A DNA stretch of 64,000 nt from an uncultured bacterium (GCA_903908715.1 CAIVSY010000061.1:62001-126000); one strand, 5' to 3'. Shown: positions 36,139 to 44,996, counted from the first letter of the stretch. Numbers and translations are program-made. The notes: a model not told the origin generated them from the letters alone.

Positions 36139-37116
36139 ATGAATCGTGCCTATAAGTTCCGTTATGCGAATGAAATCGCGGGAGGGTTTGTCCTCCTTGG
36201 CGTATCGCTGCTGATTGTGGGGATCTACCTGGCGGGTCATGCCCAGGGTTGGTTCCAGAAGAATCTGGAACTGAAAACTCGTTTTACAACGGAGGATGGC
36301 ACATTTGGACTGCAGGAGGGGGCGGAGGTCAGGATCCTGGGTGCCCTTGCGGGACGAGTGGGGGAAATTATCCCGTCGGATGATGGCGGCATGGAAACCG
36401 TATTTGTCATCAAGAGCCGCTTCGGGCGGTTCGTCAGGCAGGATTCGGTTGCCAAGGTGAAGAAGAAGTTTGAAGTCGCGGGCGACGCATATGTTGAAAT
36501 TACCCTTGGCAATTCGGCGCGGCCGATGTTGAAGTCGGACGACTTCATCCCCTGTGAGCAGGATGTGGAACTGATCCAGGCGGCCCGGAAGATGGTGGAT
36601 GAATTCCGGGCTGCGGCTGTGCCGATGCTGGATGAGTTCCGTGCGATTCTCTCGCATGTCAACGGGATTTCCGGTCAGTTGGAACGTCGGGAAGGTGCTG
36701 CGGGCAAGTTCATTGGTGATCCCGCCCTGGCTGCATCCATCGAAGGCGTGATCACTGATATTCGCCGTACAACGGCCCAGTTGCCGGATGTGGCCAAGCG
36801 GCTGGAGACGGTGATGACGAATCTTGAGGCGATGTCCGTGAATCTGAAGGAAACAGCCGCCGAGTTCCCGGCGATCGCGTCCGGAGCCGGGGCGGTTGTC
36901 CAGGATGTCCGTACAGTCAGTGGAAGCTTGACCGGACAGGCTGCGAACGTGCAGGGTGTCCTTATGGAGGCGGAGTCGGCTTTGCGGGAGGCGCGTCAAC
37001 TGGTGGAGGGATTGCAGAAGCACTGGCTTGTGCGGCGCTATATGGACGAGCCGGGGCTGTCGCCGATGCTGACCCCATCCGTACCGCCGGTTGGAGCGGA
37101 AGGAGGCGCCCGATGA
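36139..37116 (+). CDS. MCE/MlaD-family lipid-binding protein, set 1
   Basis: A 325-residue protein with one N-terminal membrane segment (about residues 14-35) and a periplasmic MCE domain (about residues 45-130: FTTEDGTFGLQEGAEVRILGALAGRVGEI...AYVEITLG). The rest is a long helical region rich in Ala, Thr and Glu, with an apolar coiled-coil look, which in this family forms a tunnel or needle for lipid. It uses the permease before it. Its stop overlaps the next ATG (ATGA). Confidence 0.9.
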   Translation: MNRAYKFRYANEIAGGFVLLGVSLLIVGIYLAGHAQGWFQKNLELKTRFTTEDGTFGLQEGAEVRILGALAGRVGEIIPSDDGGMETVFVIKSRFGRFVRQDSVAKVKKKFEVAGDAYVEITLGNSARPMLKSDDFIPCEQDVELIQAARKMVDEFRAAAVPMLDEFRAILSHVNGISGQLERREGAAGKFIGDPALAASIEGVITDIRRTTAQLPDVAKRLETVMTNLEAMSVNLKETAAEFPAIASGAGAVVQDVRTVSGSLTGQAANVQGVLMEAESALREARQLVEGLQKHWLVRRYMDEPGLSPMLTPSVPPVGAEGGAR

Positions 37117-38036
37117 ACGATTTTCCCAAAGGAGGAATCCTGCTGATGGCATTGCTGCTTTCCGCGGGTTGTGTAACCCGGCACCTGGAGCCCGCGGATC
37201 CGGACATTCTGGCGCTTTCGGAGGCTGGAGCGGCCGCTTACGCAGCCGGGTTACCGTCCAAGGCAGCCGTCTTGTATTCCCAGGCCTTGGAGCGTGGTCG
37301 ATTGCTGGATGTCCCGCGGGAAGTGGCCCGAAATGCGTACAACCTCGGCTTATGCCGTATGGCGGCAGGCGAATGGATGGAGGCGCGTCGATGGCTGGAT
37401 CAGGCCAGGGTCCTGCTGGAACCGGATGGTGAGGAACTGGGACGCGTACTGGTTGCATGTGCGGAAACGGCTACCCGCATGGGGGATATTTGTGAGGCGG
37501 TTACACTGGCGGAGCGTGTGCCTCTGGTGTGCAAGGAGACGGCGGTCCGTTGCCAGGCGTTGGTTCTACTGGCGGAGATACATGCCGGTGAAGCGAAGTG
37601 GGATGCTGTGAGGGAGCGGTATGTCGCTGCCCGACGCATGTGTAAAGGGACGGAGATTCCGCCCGGCCTGTCCGCGAGACAGGAGGGGCTGGCAGCCCGC
37701 TTGATTGGAGCGGGCGTTCTGAAGGGTGATCGTGCTGCCTGTCTGCTCAGAAAGGCCGAGCTTTTACGGAAAGCCGGAAGTTACCGGGAGATGGCGGAGT
37801 CGCTGGGCGAAGCCGGGGATGCTTTTTCTGCATCCGGCAGGAAGGCGGACGCCTTCACGTGTTATGAACGGTCCGCCCATAGCCTGGACGCAGGTGGGCA
37901 ACGGGTGGCTGCGGACGTCATGGTCGGCCGGATGCGATCCCTGGCCGGGGATTTGAAGGATAGCACATACATCGAACGGCTTGCTTTGGCAGAAAGGATT
38001 CTTGCTGCGGACAAAACGAAAGGGGGAACGCCATGA
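37113..38036 (+). CDS. TPR-like lipoprotein of the MCE operon
   Basis: A 307-residue protein with a lipoprotein signal: a hydrophobic stretch and the lipobox LSAGC. The mature part is helical with TPR-like repeats (AYAAGLPSKAAVLYSQALERG; VARNAYNLGLCRMAAGEWMEARRWLDQA; a later repeat FSASGRKADAFTCYERSAHSLD). It likely sits on the periplasmic face of a membrane as an assembly factor. It overlaps the MCE gene and the next gene by 4 bases each. No comparable lipoprotein is known to me from the Mla system of enterobacteria. Confidence 0.75.
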   Translation: MNDFPKGGILLMALLLSAGCVTRHLEPADPDILALSEAGAAAYAAGLPSKAAVLYSQALERGRLLDVPREVARNAYNLGLCRMAAGEWMEARRWLDQARVLLEPDGEELGRVLVACAETATRMGDICEAVTLAERVPLVCKETAVRCQALVLLAEIHAGEAKWDAVRERYVAARRMCKGTEIPPGLSARQEGLAARLIGAGVLKGDRAACLLRKAELLRKAGSYREMAESLGEAGDAFSASGRKADAFTCYERSAHSLDAGGQRVAADVMVGRMRSLAGDLKDSTYIERLALAERILAADKTKGGTP

Positions 38037-38875
38037 ATACGAGTCGGGATCGATTTGAGGGGTTGGAAAAGCGCATTGCCGGGCTTGAACGGGAACGATG
38101 GTTCTTGCGGGGGATTCTGGCCCTTGCCGTTGTAGGGCTGGGAGTGGCTCTGGTGTCCGGTTTTTCCGGCGGCGCGGATGGGAAGGCAGGGCCGGGACAA
38201 TTCACTCAGGTGGATGCGGGACATATCGTGTTGAGAGATTCCGACGGCCAGATGCGTGCTTGGCTGGGGGTAGCCGAAGGCGGGCCGCGGTTGATCTTCT
38301 TTGATGGGGCCGGGCAGCAGCGGATGGGTGTGGGGATGACGCGCCAAGGGGATCCTGCACTGGCAGTCTATGATCCCGGTGAAAACCCGAGAGTGGTTCT
38401 GGGGATCGTGGAGGAGTGGCCTGGGTTTGTATTACGGGATACCCAGGGCCGCAAACGGGTCGCGCTCTACAGCCGGGATGATTGGGGCAGTCTCTATTTT
38501 TACGACCGGGAGGAAGCCCGGCGGACAGGGATCGGGCAGTTTGGGGAGGCGGCGGCATTGAATCTCTGTGACGAGGACGGCAAGGACAGGCTTGGTCTTA
38601 CCACGGATCGAAAGGGTTCCAGTCTGAGTTTCTTCGATATTGGGCGCACCAAGCGCATCGGTTTGGGGTTACGGCAGAAGGATGCGCCGGCAATGGGTTT
38701 CTTTGATGAGGAGGGGCAGGCGGTTGTATCCCTGACTACGCCGCCGAGTGCGCCGGTGCTGAAGATGTATGGAACCAACAACATGGAAGTTTCCTTCGGT
38801 TTCGATGCAACCAACAAGATGCCCCGGGCGGAATTCCTGAATCCTGAGCGGGATCCCCTGTGGCGGGTCCCGTGA
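38033..38875 (+). CDS. Membrane-anchored protein of beta-type repeats, function unknown
   Basis: A 280-residue protein. It has a short coiled-coil N-terminus (FEGLEKRIAGLERERWFL), one membrane segment at about residues 24-44, then about 210 residues of repeats. Each repeat is about 22-28 residues and contains a D-x-x-G-x-x-R motif followed by a hydrophobic G pair (RDSDGQMRAWLGVAEGGPRLIFFD; FDGAGQQRMGVG; RDTQGRKRVAL; CDEDGKDRLGLTTD; FDIGRTKRIGLGLR; FDEEGQAVVSL). This suggests a beta-solenoid or propeller-like fold in the periplasm. I do not recognise a named family. Its operon position, between MCE set 1 and argF, suggests envelope function. Confidence 0.7.
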   Translation: MNTSRDRFEGLEKRIAGLERERWFLRGILALAVVGLGVALVSGFSGGADGKAGPGQFTQVDAGHIVLRDSDGQMRAWLGVAEGGPRLIFFDGAGQQRMGVGMTRQGDPALAVYDPGENPRVVLGIVEEWPGFVLRDTQGRKRVALYSRDDWGSLYFYDREEARRTGIGQFGEAAALNLCDEDGKDRLGLTTDRKGSSLSFFDIGRTKRIGLGLRQKDAPAMGFFDEEGQAVVSLTTPPSAPVLKMYGTNNMEVSFGFDATNKMPRAEFLNPERDPLWRVP

Positions 38876-38897
38876 TGGGAGGAAGCAAGGAGCAAGA

Positions 38898-39902
38898 ATG
38901 AAGAGGGTGAATCTCAAGGGCAAGAGTCTTCTTACACTGAATGACATGACGGATGCAGAAGTGACGCATCTGCTGGATCTGGCAAGGACCTTGAAGGCGC
39001 GGAAAGGGCTTGGGGTTCGGGGCCAATCCCTCCGTAACAAGAACATCGCGTTGATCTTCGAGAAATCGTCCACACGGACACGGTGTGCTTTTATTTGTGC
39101 CGCGAACGATGAAGGCGGGCATGCCGAGTACCTGGATGTGCATGACATTCACATCGGGCGGAAGGAGTCCATTGCGGACAGTGCCCGCGTGCTGGGCCGT
39201 TTTTTTGACGGGATCGCTTTTCGTGGCTACAAGCAGACGACTGTGGAGTTGCTGGCCCGATATTCGGGGATTCCGGTATGGAATGCCCTGACGGACGACT
39301 GGCATCCGACGCAGGTGCTGGCCGACCTTTTGACAGTCCAGGATTCCTTGGGGGGGTTGAAGGGATTGAAGGTTGTGTATGTGGGCGACGGGCGAAACAA
39401 TGTGGCGAATTCCCTCATGATGGGGTGTGCCCGCGCGGGTATGCATTTTGTCAACTGCACGCCGGAAGCCCTGAGTCCGGCAGAGGACCTATGCAAGATC
39501 GCCTCCTCGCTGGCTTCGGCCAGTGGCGGCAGTGTGTCGGTTATCACGGATCCGCGAACAGCGGTTCGAGGGGCTAACGTGGTTTATACGGATGTCTGGG
39601 TGTCGATGGGCGAGGAGGCCAAGTTCGCCGAGAGGCTGGCATTGCTGCGGCCGTACCAGGTCAACATGGATCTGATGCGAGCCACCGGCAATCTGGAGTC
39701 TGGCAAGTTGATCTTTCTGCATTGCCTGCCGGCTTTCCATGATCACAAGACGGATGTGACCCGTGAAATCGGCCCGATGGAGGTGACGGATGATGTTTTC
39801 GAGGCGCCGTTCTCCAAGGTGTTTGACGAAGCGGAAAACCGTTTGCACACGATCAAGGCGGTGATGGTGGCCACACTCGGCTGCGAGGAGGAGGGAGCGT
39901 GA
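38898..39902 (+). CDS. argF: Ornithine carbamoyltransferase
   Basis: Makes citrulline from ornithine and carbamoyl phosphate in arginine synthesis. The carbamoyl-phosphate motif SSTRTRCAF, the HPTQ motif (DDWHPTQVLADLLTVQ), and the ornithine-binding HCLPAFHD are all present. At 334 residues it is of normal length. It lies 22 bases after the repeat protein and overlaps the pyrB start by ATGA. Catabolic and anabolic forms cannot be separated by eye; no arcA or arcC gene is nearby. Confidence 0.95.
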   Translation: MKRVNLKGKSLLTLNDMTDAEVTHLLDLARTLKARKGLGVRGQSLRNKNIALIFEKSSTRTRCAFICAANDEGGHAEYLDVHDIHIGRKESIADSARVLGRFFDGIAFRGYKQTTVELLARYSGIPVWNALTDDWHPTQVLADLLTVQDSLGGLKGLKVVYVGDGRNNVANSLMMGCARAGMHFVNCTPEALSPAEDLCKIASSLASASGGSVSVITDPRTAVRGANVVYTDVWVSMGEEAKFAERLALLRPYQVNMDLMRATGNLESGKLIFLHCLPAFHDHKTDVTREIGPMEVTDDVFEAPFSKVFDEAENRLHTIKAVMVATLGCEEEGA

Positions 39903-40972
39903 AACAGTCACTGGCGGGAATTTCGTGGAAAGCCTTCTCGGGCATGGAGGTAAAGGACAAGGCCGCCTATCTGGCGGAAGATGGGGTCTTTCATGTGCTG
40001 CTGGCCCAGCAGTTTGATCGTGCCCGGCTCGAGAATCTGGGAATGCTGGCGACCTGTGTACGCCGCATTGCCAAGAAGGAGGAGGGCATGACGTTCCTCC
40101 GGTCGCTTCTTGCCAATCGGAGGGCGATGCTGTATTTCAGCCAGCCGAGCAGCCGAACGTTTCTTTCATTCTGCGCGGCCTGCCAGATTCTCGGATTGCA
40201 GATCGGCGAAGTGCGGGACACCTCGACATCCAGTGAATTCAAGGGTGAATCACAGGAGGATTCGGTTCGTACTTTCAGTTCCTATTTTGATCTCATTGTG
40301 ATGCGTTCCCAGATTGGTGGCCTGGCCGAGAGGATGGCGTGGCAGTTGTCGAATACCGAGCGACCTGTGCCGATCATCAATGCGGGTTCGGGCAAGGATC
40401 AGCATCCCACCCAGGCGTTACTGGATGTGTATACCCTGCAAAGGAGTTTCGAACGGCAGGGAGGGGTGGACGGGAAGACCATCCTTTTTGTCGGGGATCT
40501 TGCCCGTGGCCGTACGGTGAGGTCACTGGCCTGGTTGCTGACCAACTACCGGGATATGCAATTGCTGTTTGTGGCTCCGCCGGAATTGCAGATTGGGGGG
40601 GATATTCTTGCGTTGCTCGACCGTGCCAAGGTCCGGTACGAGCTGTCCGGGGATTTTGAGTCGGCGATTCCGCGAGCGGATGCGATCTACATGACGCGCA
40701 TACAGGATGAGTGGGATACGGCAGGGGAGAGCCAGAAGATTGACACCAGCAAGTTTTGGTTCATGAGCCGGCACCTGGCGTTACTCAAGCCGCATGCGGT
40801 CATCCTGCATCCATTCCCGCGCAGGCAGGAGATTGCGGTGGATGTGGATGACGATCCTCGTGCGGTCTACTGGCGACAGATGCGGAATGGCATGTGGATT
40901 CGTGCGGCTCTGATAGCTGCCATATTCCGCAAGGATGCGGATATTCTTTCTTTGGCGGAGCGCTTTGTTTGA
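39899..40972 (+). CDS. pyrB: Aspartate carbamoyltransferase catalytic chain
   Basis: Makes carbamoyl-aspartate in pyrimidine synthesis. Visible motifs are the carbamoyl-phosphate loop PSSRTFLSF, HPTQALLDVYTL, GDLARGRTVRSLAWLL and HPFPRRQEI (the ATCase form HPxPR, unlike the OTCase HCLP). At 357 residues it is longer than the E. coli chain (about 310), mainly through extra N-terminal sequence and insertions; the family also has this longer form. No pyrI regulatory chain is in the window. It overlaps argF by 4 bases. Confidence 0.88.
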   Translation: MKQSLAGISWKAFSGMEVKDKAAYLAEDGVFHVLLAQQFDRARLENLGMLATCVRRIAKKEEGMTFLRSLLANRRAMLYFSQPSSRTFLSFCAACQILGLQIGEVRDTSTSSEFKGESQEDSVRTFSSYFDLIVMRSQIGGLAERMAWQLSNTERPVPIINAGSGKDQHPTQALLDVYTLQRSFERQGGVDGKTILFVGDLARGRTVRSLAWLLTNYRDMQLLFVAPPELQIGGDILALLDRAKVRYELSGDFESAIPRADAIYMTRIQDEWDTAGESQKIDTSKFWFMSRHLALLKPHAVILHPFPRRQEIAVDVDDDPRAVYWRQMRNGMWIRAALIAAIFRKDADILSLAERFV

Positions 40973-40985
40973 AGGTGAGGCACCC

Positions 40986-42401
40986 TTGATTCGCAGGAAC
41001 TTCATACTGCAAGCCGTCTGTGTGTTGATCGCCATGCCGTTGCTGGCTGCGCCAACGCATGATTTCGGGTTTTGCTATGCCAGCTGGTCTGAAGGAGGGA
41101 GCCCGGCATCCCGATGGGAGGCGGCAGGACCCCTCCTGGAGTTTGCGGATTCCGGTACGGACCAGAGGTTCGCGTTTCGTCCCTTTTTCTCCCGTGAGAA
41201 GGATGCGAGGGGAAGGTCGGTTGTGGATGTGCTGTGGCCCATAGCGTCCTTTCGTTCCTGGCAGGGAGGGGCCGATTGGCGAATTCTGACTGTGATGGGT
41301 CATGATCATCAGGCCGCGGACTCGGTCGGCGCCTACCGTCTTTGGGCGCTTCCCGTATTCTTCCTCGGGCGAAACAGGGCCGGAGAGGATTACGGCGCTG
41401 TTTTCCCTCTTGGCGGGAGGATTGATGACTGGTTCGGGAGGGATCAGGTTTCGTTTGTGCTCTTCCCCCTGTATGCCCGCAGTCGCTTGAATGACCTGCA
41501 GACCGTTCATGTTTTGTGGCCGCTCATTTCGCGTACATCGGGGAAGGGGGTCGAGCAGGGCAGGGTTTTCCCGCTTTATGGGTATTCCAGGCGGGCGAAT
41601 GCAATGGAACACAGTTTTATTCTCTGGCCGATCTGGACCCGGGTCCAGGATCGGCGCCCGGGCAGGTCGGGGTCCGGGTTCATGCTGTTTCCTATCTTCG
41701 GGCATGCCCGTATGGAGGATCACGAGACCTGGATGTGGATCCCGCCCTTGTTCCGGCATACAAGGGGCAAGCATGGCACGAGCGGGGCTTGTCCCTGGCC
41801 ACTGGTGCAGTGGGAAACAGGCGAGCGGGACAAGTTGTATGTCTGGCCCCTGTACGGGCGCCGCAGCAGCGGGGGCGACACGGTTTCTTTCTGGGCCTGG
41901 CCGTTTGTCTGGAAAGGGAAGACGGAGAATGAAGGAGTTCTCCGGGACCGTTTTCGGGTGTTTCCGCTGTATTCGCAGGAGAGCAGGCGGGTTAAGGAGG
42001 ACGGGGGACCACGGGTGAGTGAGCGGTATGTGAGTGTGTGGCCCCTGGTTTCCTATGATCGCAGGGAGAGTAACACGATGGTGCGGATGCTGGACCTCTG
42101 GCCATTCCGGGATACAGCCCCGATAGAGCGGAATCTTTCGCCGTGGTGGACCCTTTTCTCGCGATATCGGACGGATCGCGGCACGGGTGGAAAGTTTCTT
42201 TGGGGGCTGGCACGCTGGTCGAGCACACAGGATGGGAAGAGATATCGGTCACTGTTTCCTCTCGTCAGTACGAAATCGGATGCGGGAGAGAGCCGGTTCC
42301 ATGAGTGGGATGTGTTTAAGGGGGCTGTCGGATATCGTCGGGATGCTTCCGGCGCTTCCTACCGCCTGCTCTATTTCCTGCGGTGGAGGTCCAGACGATG
42401 A
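40986..42401 (+). CDS. Exported protein of WPL/FPL repeats, function unknown
   Basis: A 471-residue protein from a TTG start (GGTGAGG lies 5 bases before it) with a signal peptide (LQAVCVLIAMPLLAAPT). An ATG at 40935 lies within pyrB and would spoil the signal. The mature part has at least fifteen copies of a V/L-W/F-P-L/I-x core, spaced about 20-35 residues apart (VLWPIAS, AVFPLGG, VLFPLYA, VLWPLIS, RVFPLYG, ILWPIWT, MLFPIFG, YVWPLYG, RVFPLYS, SVWPLVS, SLFPLVS). Charged residues lie between them. The pattern suggests a beta-barrel or beta-repeat of the outer membrane or periplasm. It sits between pyrB and MCE set 2 and overlaps the permease start by 4 bases, so it is part of the operon. Confidence 0.7.
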   Translation: MIRRNFILQAVCVLIAMPLLAAPTHDFGFCYASWSEGGSPASRWEAAGPLLEFADSGTDQRFAFRPFFSREKDARGRSVVDVLWPIASFRSWQGGADWRILTVMGHDHQAADSVGAYRLWALPVFFLGRNRAGEDYGAVFPLGGRIDDWFGRDQVSFVLFPLYARSRLNDLQTVHVLWPLISRTSGKGVEQGRVFPLYGYSRRANAMEHSFILWPIWTRVQDRRPGRSGSGFMLFPIFGHARMEDHETWMWIPPLFRHTRGKHGTSGACPWPLVQWETGERDKLYVWPLYGRRSSGGDTVSFWAWPFVWKGKTENEGVLRDRFRVFPLYSQESRRVKEDGGPRVSERYVSVWPLVSYDRRESNTMVRMLDLWPFRDTAPIERNLSPWWTLFSRYRTDRGTGGKFLWGLARWSSTQDGKRYRSLFPLVSTKSDAGESRFHEWDVFKGAVGYRRDASGASYRLLYFLRWRSRR

Positions 42402-43210
42402 TTACCCGGGAGCCAAGATATTTCCCGCCACCCACGGATTGGCGGGGAAAGATGGGGCGTCAGGTTCTAACCACGTTGCGCGATGCGGGGCGTGCGATGC
42501 TGCTTCTGGCGGAATCGGTGTGGAGCCTCCGGTACATGATGGTCCGGCGTTCCCGGCAGGAAATCCTGCAGCAGATGGTTGCGGGTGGGATTCGCAGCCT
42601 TGGTGTCATCACGGTCGTCGCCACGTTTACCGGTATGATCCTTGCCTTGCAGACCGGTATTGAGATGCGGCGGTTCGGCCAGGAGGTTTATATCGGGGGA
42701 GCCGTGATGGTTTCCATGTTGCGGGAAATGGGACCGTTCATGACCGGATTGATTCTTGCCGCGAGTGTCGGCTCCGCCATTGCGGCGCAAATGGGCACCA
42801 TGGTGGTTTCGGAGGAGATTGCCGCCCTGGAACTTATGTCGATCAATCCCATCCGATTCCTTGTTATGCCGCGGCTGGTTGCCATGGCGGTGATGACTCC
42901 GCTGCTGTCGTTCTACAGTTGCATCATGGGAGTGGTCGGGGGCGGGGTGGTGGGGATGACGCAATTGGGTGTTCCCTGGTCGGCCTATATTGACAATGCC
43001 ACGCGTTTTGCTGAAAACAAGGATCTTTTCGTGGGGATGTTCAAGGCATTCCTGTTTGGGATCATCATAGTCATCACGGCCTGTCATCAGGGCTTCGCCA
43101 CCACCCAAGGGGCTGTGGGTGTGGGCAACGCGACGCGTCGCACGGTGATCCTTTCCTTCCTGGCGATCCTGATTGTTGGGTACTTTGTAACAAGGCTTTT
43201 CTACGTATGA
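42398..43210 (+). CDS. mlaE: MlaE-family ABC permease, MCE set 2
   Basis: A 270-residue inner-membrane lipid transporter subunit. The MlaE core is very clear: REMGPFMTGLILAASVGSAI, AAQMGTMVVSEEIAALELM and INPIRFLVMPRLVAMAVMTPLL. Several hydrophobic segments and a soluble N-terminus (about 60 residues) are visible. I chose the ATG at 42398, with GGAGG 8 bases upstream, over the GTG at 42383. It overlaps the WPL-repeat gene and the ATPase gene by 4 bases each. It is closer to the standard MlaE sequence than the set 1 permease. Confidence 0.94.
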   Translation: MITREPRYFPPPTDWRGKMGRQVLTTLRDAGRAMLLLAESVWSLRYMMVRRSRQEILQQMVAGGIRSLGVITVVATFTGMILALQTGIEMRRFGQEVYIGGAVMVSMLREMGPFMTGLILAASVGSAIAAQMGTMVVSEEIAALELMSINPIRFLVMPRLVAMAVMTPLLSFYSCIMGVVGGGVVGMTQLGVPWSAYIDNATRFAENKDLFVGMFKAFLFGIIIVITACHQGFATTQGAVGVGNATRRTVILSFLAILIVGYFVTRLFYV

Positions 43211-43968
43211 TCCAGTTTGAAAATGTTACGAAATTCCTGGGCGGAAGAAGGGTCCTGAATGGTGTGACCTTCGATGTGCGCAAGGGTGAGACCCTGGTGG
43301 TTGTGGGGCCTTCCGGTACGGGGAAGAGTGTCACGCTGAAGCACATGGTGAGGCTCATGACCCCGGACGAGGGACGGGTGGTTGTGGACGGGCAAGTTGT
43401 CAGTGAGGCTTCGGGCGAGCATTTGGAACGTATTCGCGAGAAGTTCGGGGTGTTGTTCCAGGGTGGAGCCTTGTTGGAGTGGTTGAATGTAGGGGAAAAT
43501 GTGGCGCTCCCCCTGAGGGAGAAGACGCAGATGCCGGAAGAGGAGATCATGGAACGCGTGGTTGCCAAACTCAAGTTGGTCGGGCTTGAGGGGGACATGG
43601 CAAAGTTCCCGTCGGAGATCTCGGGCGGCATGCGGAAGCGTGTGGGTTTGGCGCGAGCCATTATCCGCAACCCGGAGATTATCTTGTATGACGAGCCCAC
43701 GTCCGGTCTGGATCCGGTTTCGTCACGAACGATTGACCAGTTGATCGACAGCATGCGGAATGAATTGGGGGTTACCAGCGTGGTTGTAACGCACGACTTG
43801 CACAGTGCCCTGTCAATCGGAAGCCGCATTGCAATGCTGACAGGTGGTCGCGTTGTCGAGTTGGCCGATCCTGCGGAATTTGTCAGGTCTGGCCAGGAGG
43901 AAGTACAGTTGTTCCTGGAATCGCAGTTTATCACCCGCCGCGGGGAATGGGAAAAGGACATCAGATGA
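43207..43968 (+). CDS. mlaF: MlaF-family ABC ATPase, MCE set 2
   Basis: A 253-residue ATP-binding subunit. Full motifs are present: Walker A GPSGTGKSVT, Q-loop VLFQGGALLEWLNVGENVALPL, signature SGGMRKRVGLARA, Walker B IILYDEPTSGLD, and H-loop VVTHDLHSAL. It should power the set 2 permease. Because the set 1 ATPase-like protein has none of these motifs, this one may also serve set 1 or form a mixed dimer; that is inference. The C-terminal tail is longer than the core and may contact the permease. Confidence 0.95.
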   Translation: MIQFENVTKFLGGRRVLNGVTFDVRKGETLVVVGPSGTGKSVTLKHMVRLMTPDEGRVVVDGQVVSEASGEHLERIREKFGVLFQGGALLEWLNVGENVALPLREKTQMPEEEIMERVVAKLKLVGLEGDMAKFPSEISGGMRKRVGLARAIIRNPEIILYDEPTSGLDPVSSRTIDQLIDSMRNELGVTSVVVTHDLHSALSIGSRIAMLTGGRVVELADPAEFVRSGQEEVQLFLESQFITRRGEWEKDIR

Positions 43969-44981
43969 AACAGTCGAGTATAGATCGGGAAATGACGATA
44001 GAACTGATTGTCGGCACGTTCATGTTCATGATGCTGCTGGCCTTGGGCTACTTTACGATTGTTCTCGGGCGAGCGAGTCTCTTCGAGAAGAAGTTCCCGC
44101 TGGAGGTGGAGTTCAGTGATGTCATGGGGCTTCGCAAGGACGACAATGTGGTGCTGCGCGGCATGGCAGTGGGCAAGATCAAGTCGCTCCGGCTCGCTGA
44201 TGGCCGGGTGCGTGTCCTTGCGCTGATGGATAGCCCAGTCCGGCTTCGCGAGGATTACAAGATCACGATTGTGACGACTTCGATTCTGGGCGGGCGCTAT
44301 ATGGAGGTTAAGGAAGGAACCGCGGCCGCGCCCCCGTTGCCGCCGGATGTCATGCCTCAGGGACAGCCGCCCTTTGACCTGATGATGGAGGCTGCGCAGA
44401 CGATTCATGATATCCGCCATTCATTGAACGAAGGCGGGATATTGACGAACCTGGAAGTGACTATTGCAGCGGTTCGTGACGTTGCGGCCAAGGTCAGCCG
44501 GGGGGAAGGCACTCTTGGCAAACTGGTCCATGATGAGGGTGTGTATAATGAATTCCAGGCCGTGGGCAGGGATGTGCGGGCGGTGACGGCGCAGCTCCAG
44601 TCGATCCTCGAAAAGGTGAATCGGGGTGAAGGCACGCTCGGAAAGTTGATGGTTGATGATTCCGTTTACACGAATATCCAGTCGGTGGCCGTCAATCTCC
44701 GCGAGATCAGCGACCGGTTGAATCAGGGGCAGGGAACGCTGGGACGCCTGCTTTCGAAGGATGATCAGTTGTATCGCGATGTTGCGGATGCCGCAGCCTC
44801 GCTGAGGAATGTTGCCGGCAAGATTGAGCGCGGCGAGGGTTTGCTGGGTAAACTGGCGAACGATGAGACCCTTTACAATGATGTGAAGGGCGCCGTGGGT
44901 GAATTCCGTTCCGCGGTAGAGGATTTCCGGGAGACGTCTCCGGTGGTCAGTTTCACGCAGTTGCTCTTCGGTGCATTCTAG
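43965..44981 (+). CDS. MCE/MlaD-family lipid-binding protein with GEGTLGKL repeats, set 2
   Basis: A 338-residue protein with an N-terminal membrane segment (about residues 15-37) and an MCE domain (about residues 45-125: FPLEVEFSDVMGLRKDDNVVLRGMAVGKIKSL...LGGRYMEVKEG). The C-terminal half is helical, with four repeats of about 40-50 residues that each hold a G-E/Q-G-T/L-LGKL core and a following DxxxY (RGEGTLGKLVHDEGVY, RGEGTLGKLMVDDSVY, QGQGTLGRLLSKDDQLY, RGEGLLGKLANDETLY). Such repeats are typical of MCE proteins outside the Proteobacteria and may build a periplasmic tube. I chose the ATG that overlaps the ATPase stop (43965). Last gene of the operon. Confidence 0.92.
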   Translation: MKQSSIDREMTIELIVGTFMFMMLLALGYFTIVLGRASLFEKKFPLEVEFSDVMGLRKDDNVVLRGMAVGKIKSLRLADGRVRVLALMDSPVRLREDYKITIVTTSILGGRYMEVKEGTAAAPPLPPDVMPQGQPPFDLMMEAAQTIHDIRHSLNEGGILTNLEVTIAAVRDVAAKVSRGEGTLGKLVHDEGVYNEFQAVGRDVRAVTAQLQSILEKVNRGEGTLGKLMVDDSVYTNIQSVAVNLREISDRLNQGQGTLGRLLSKDDQLYRDVADAAASLRNVAGKIERGEGLLGKLANDETLYNDVKGAVGEFRSAVEDFRETSPVVSFTQLLFGAF

Positions 44982-44996
44982 GCCGGAGCCGTGGTT

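Noticed and set aside
36079-37458. A 459-codon open frame on the minus strand across MCE set 1
   Set aside because: Antisense of a well-supported MCE gene and the TPR lipoprotein; the sequence is His/Arg/Pro-rich with no domain.
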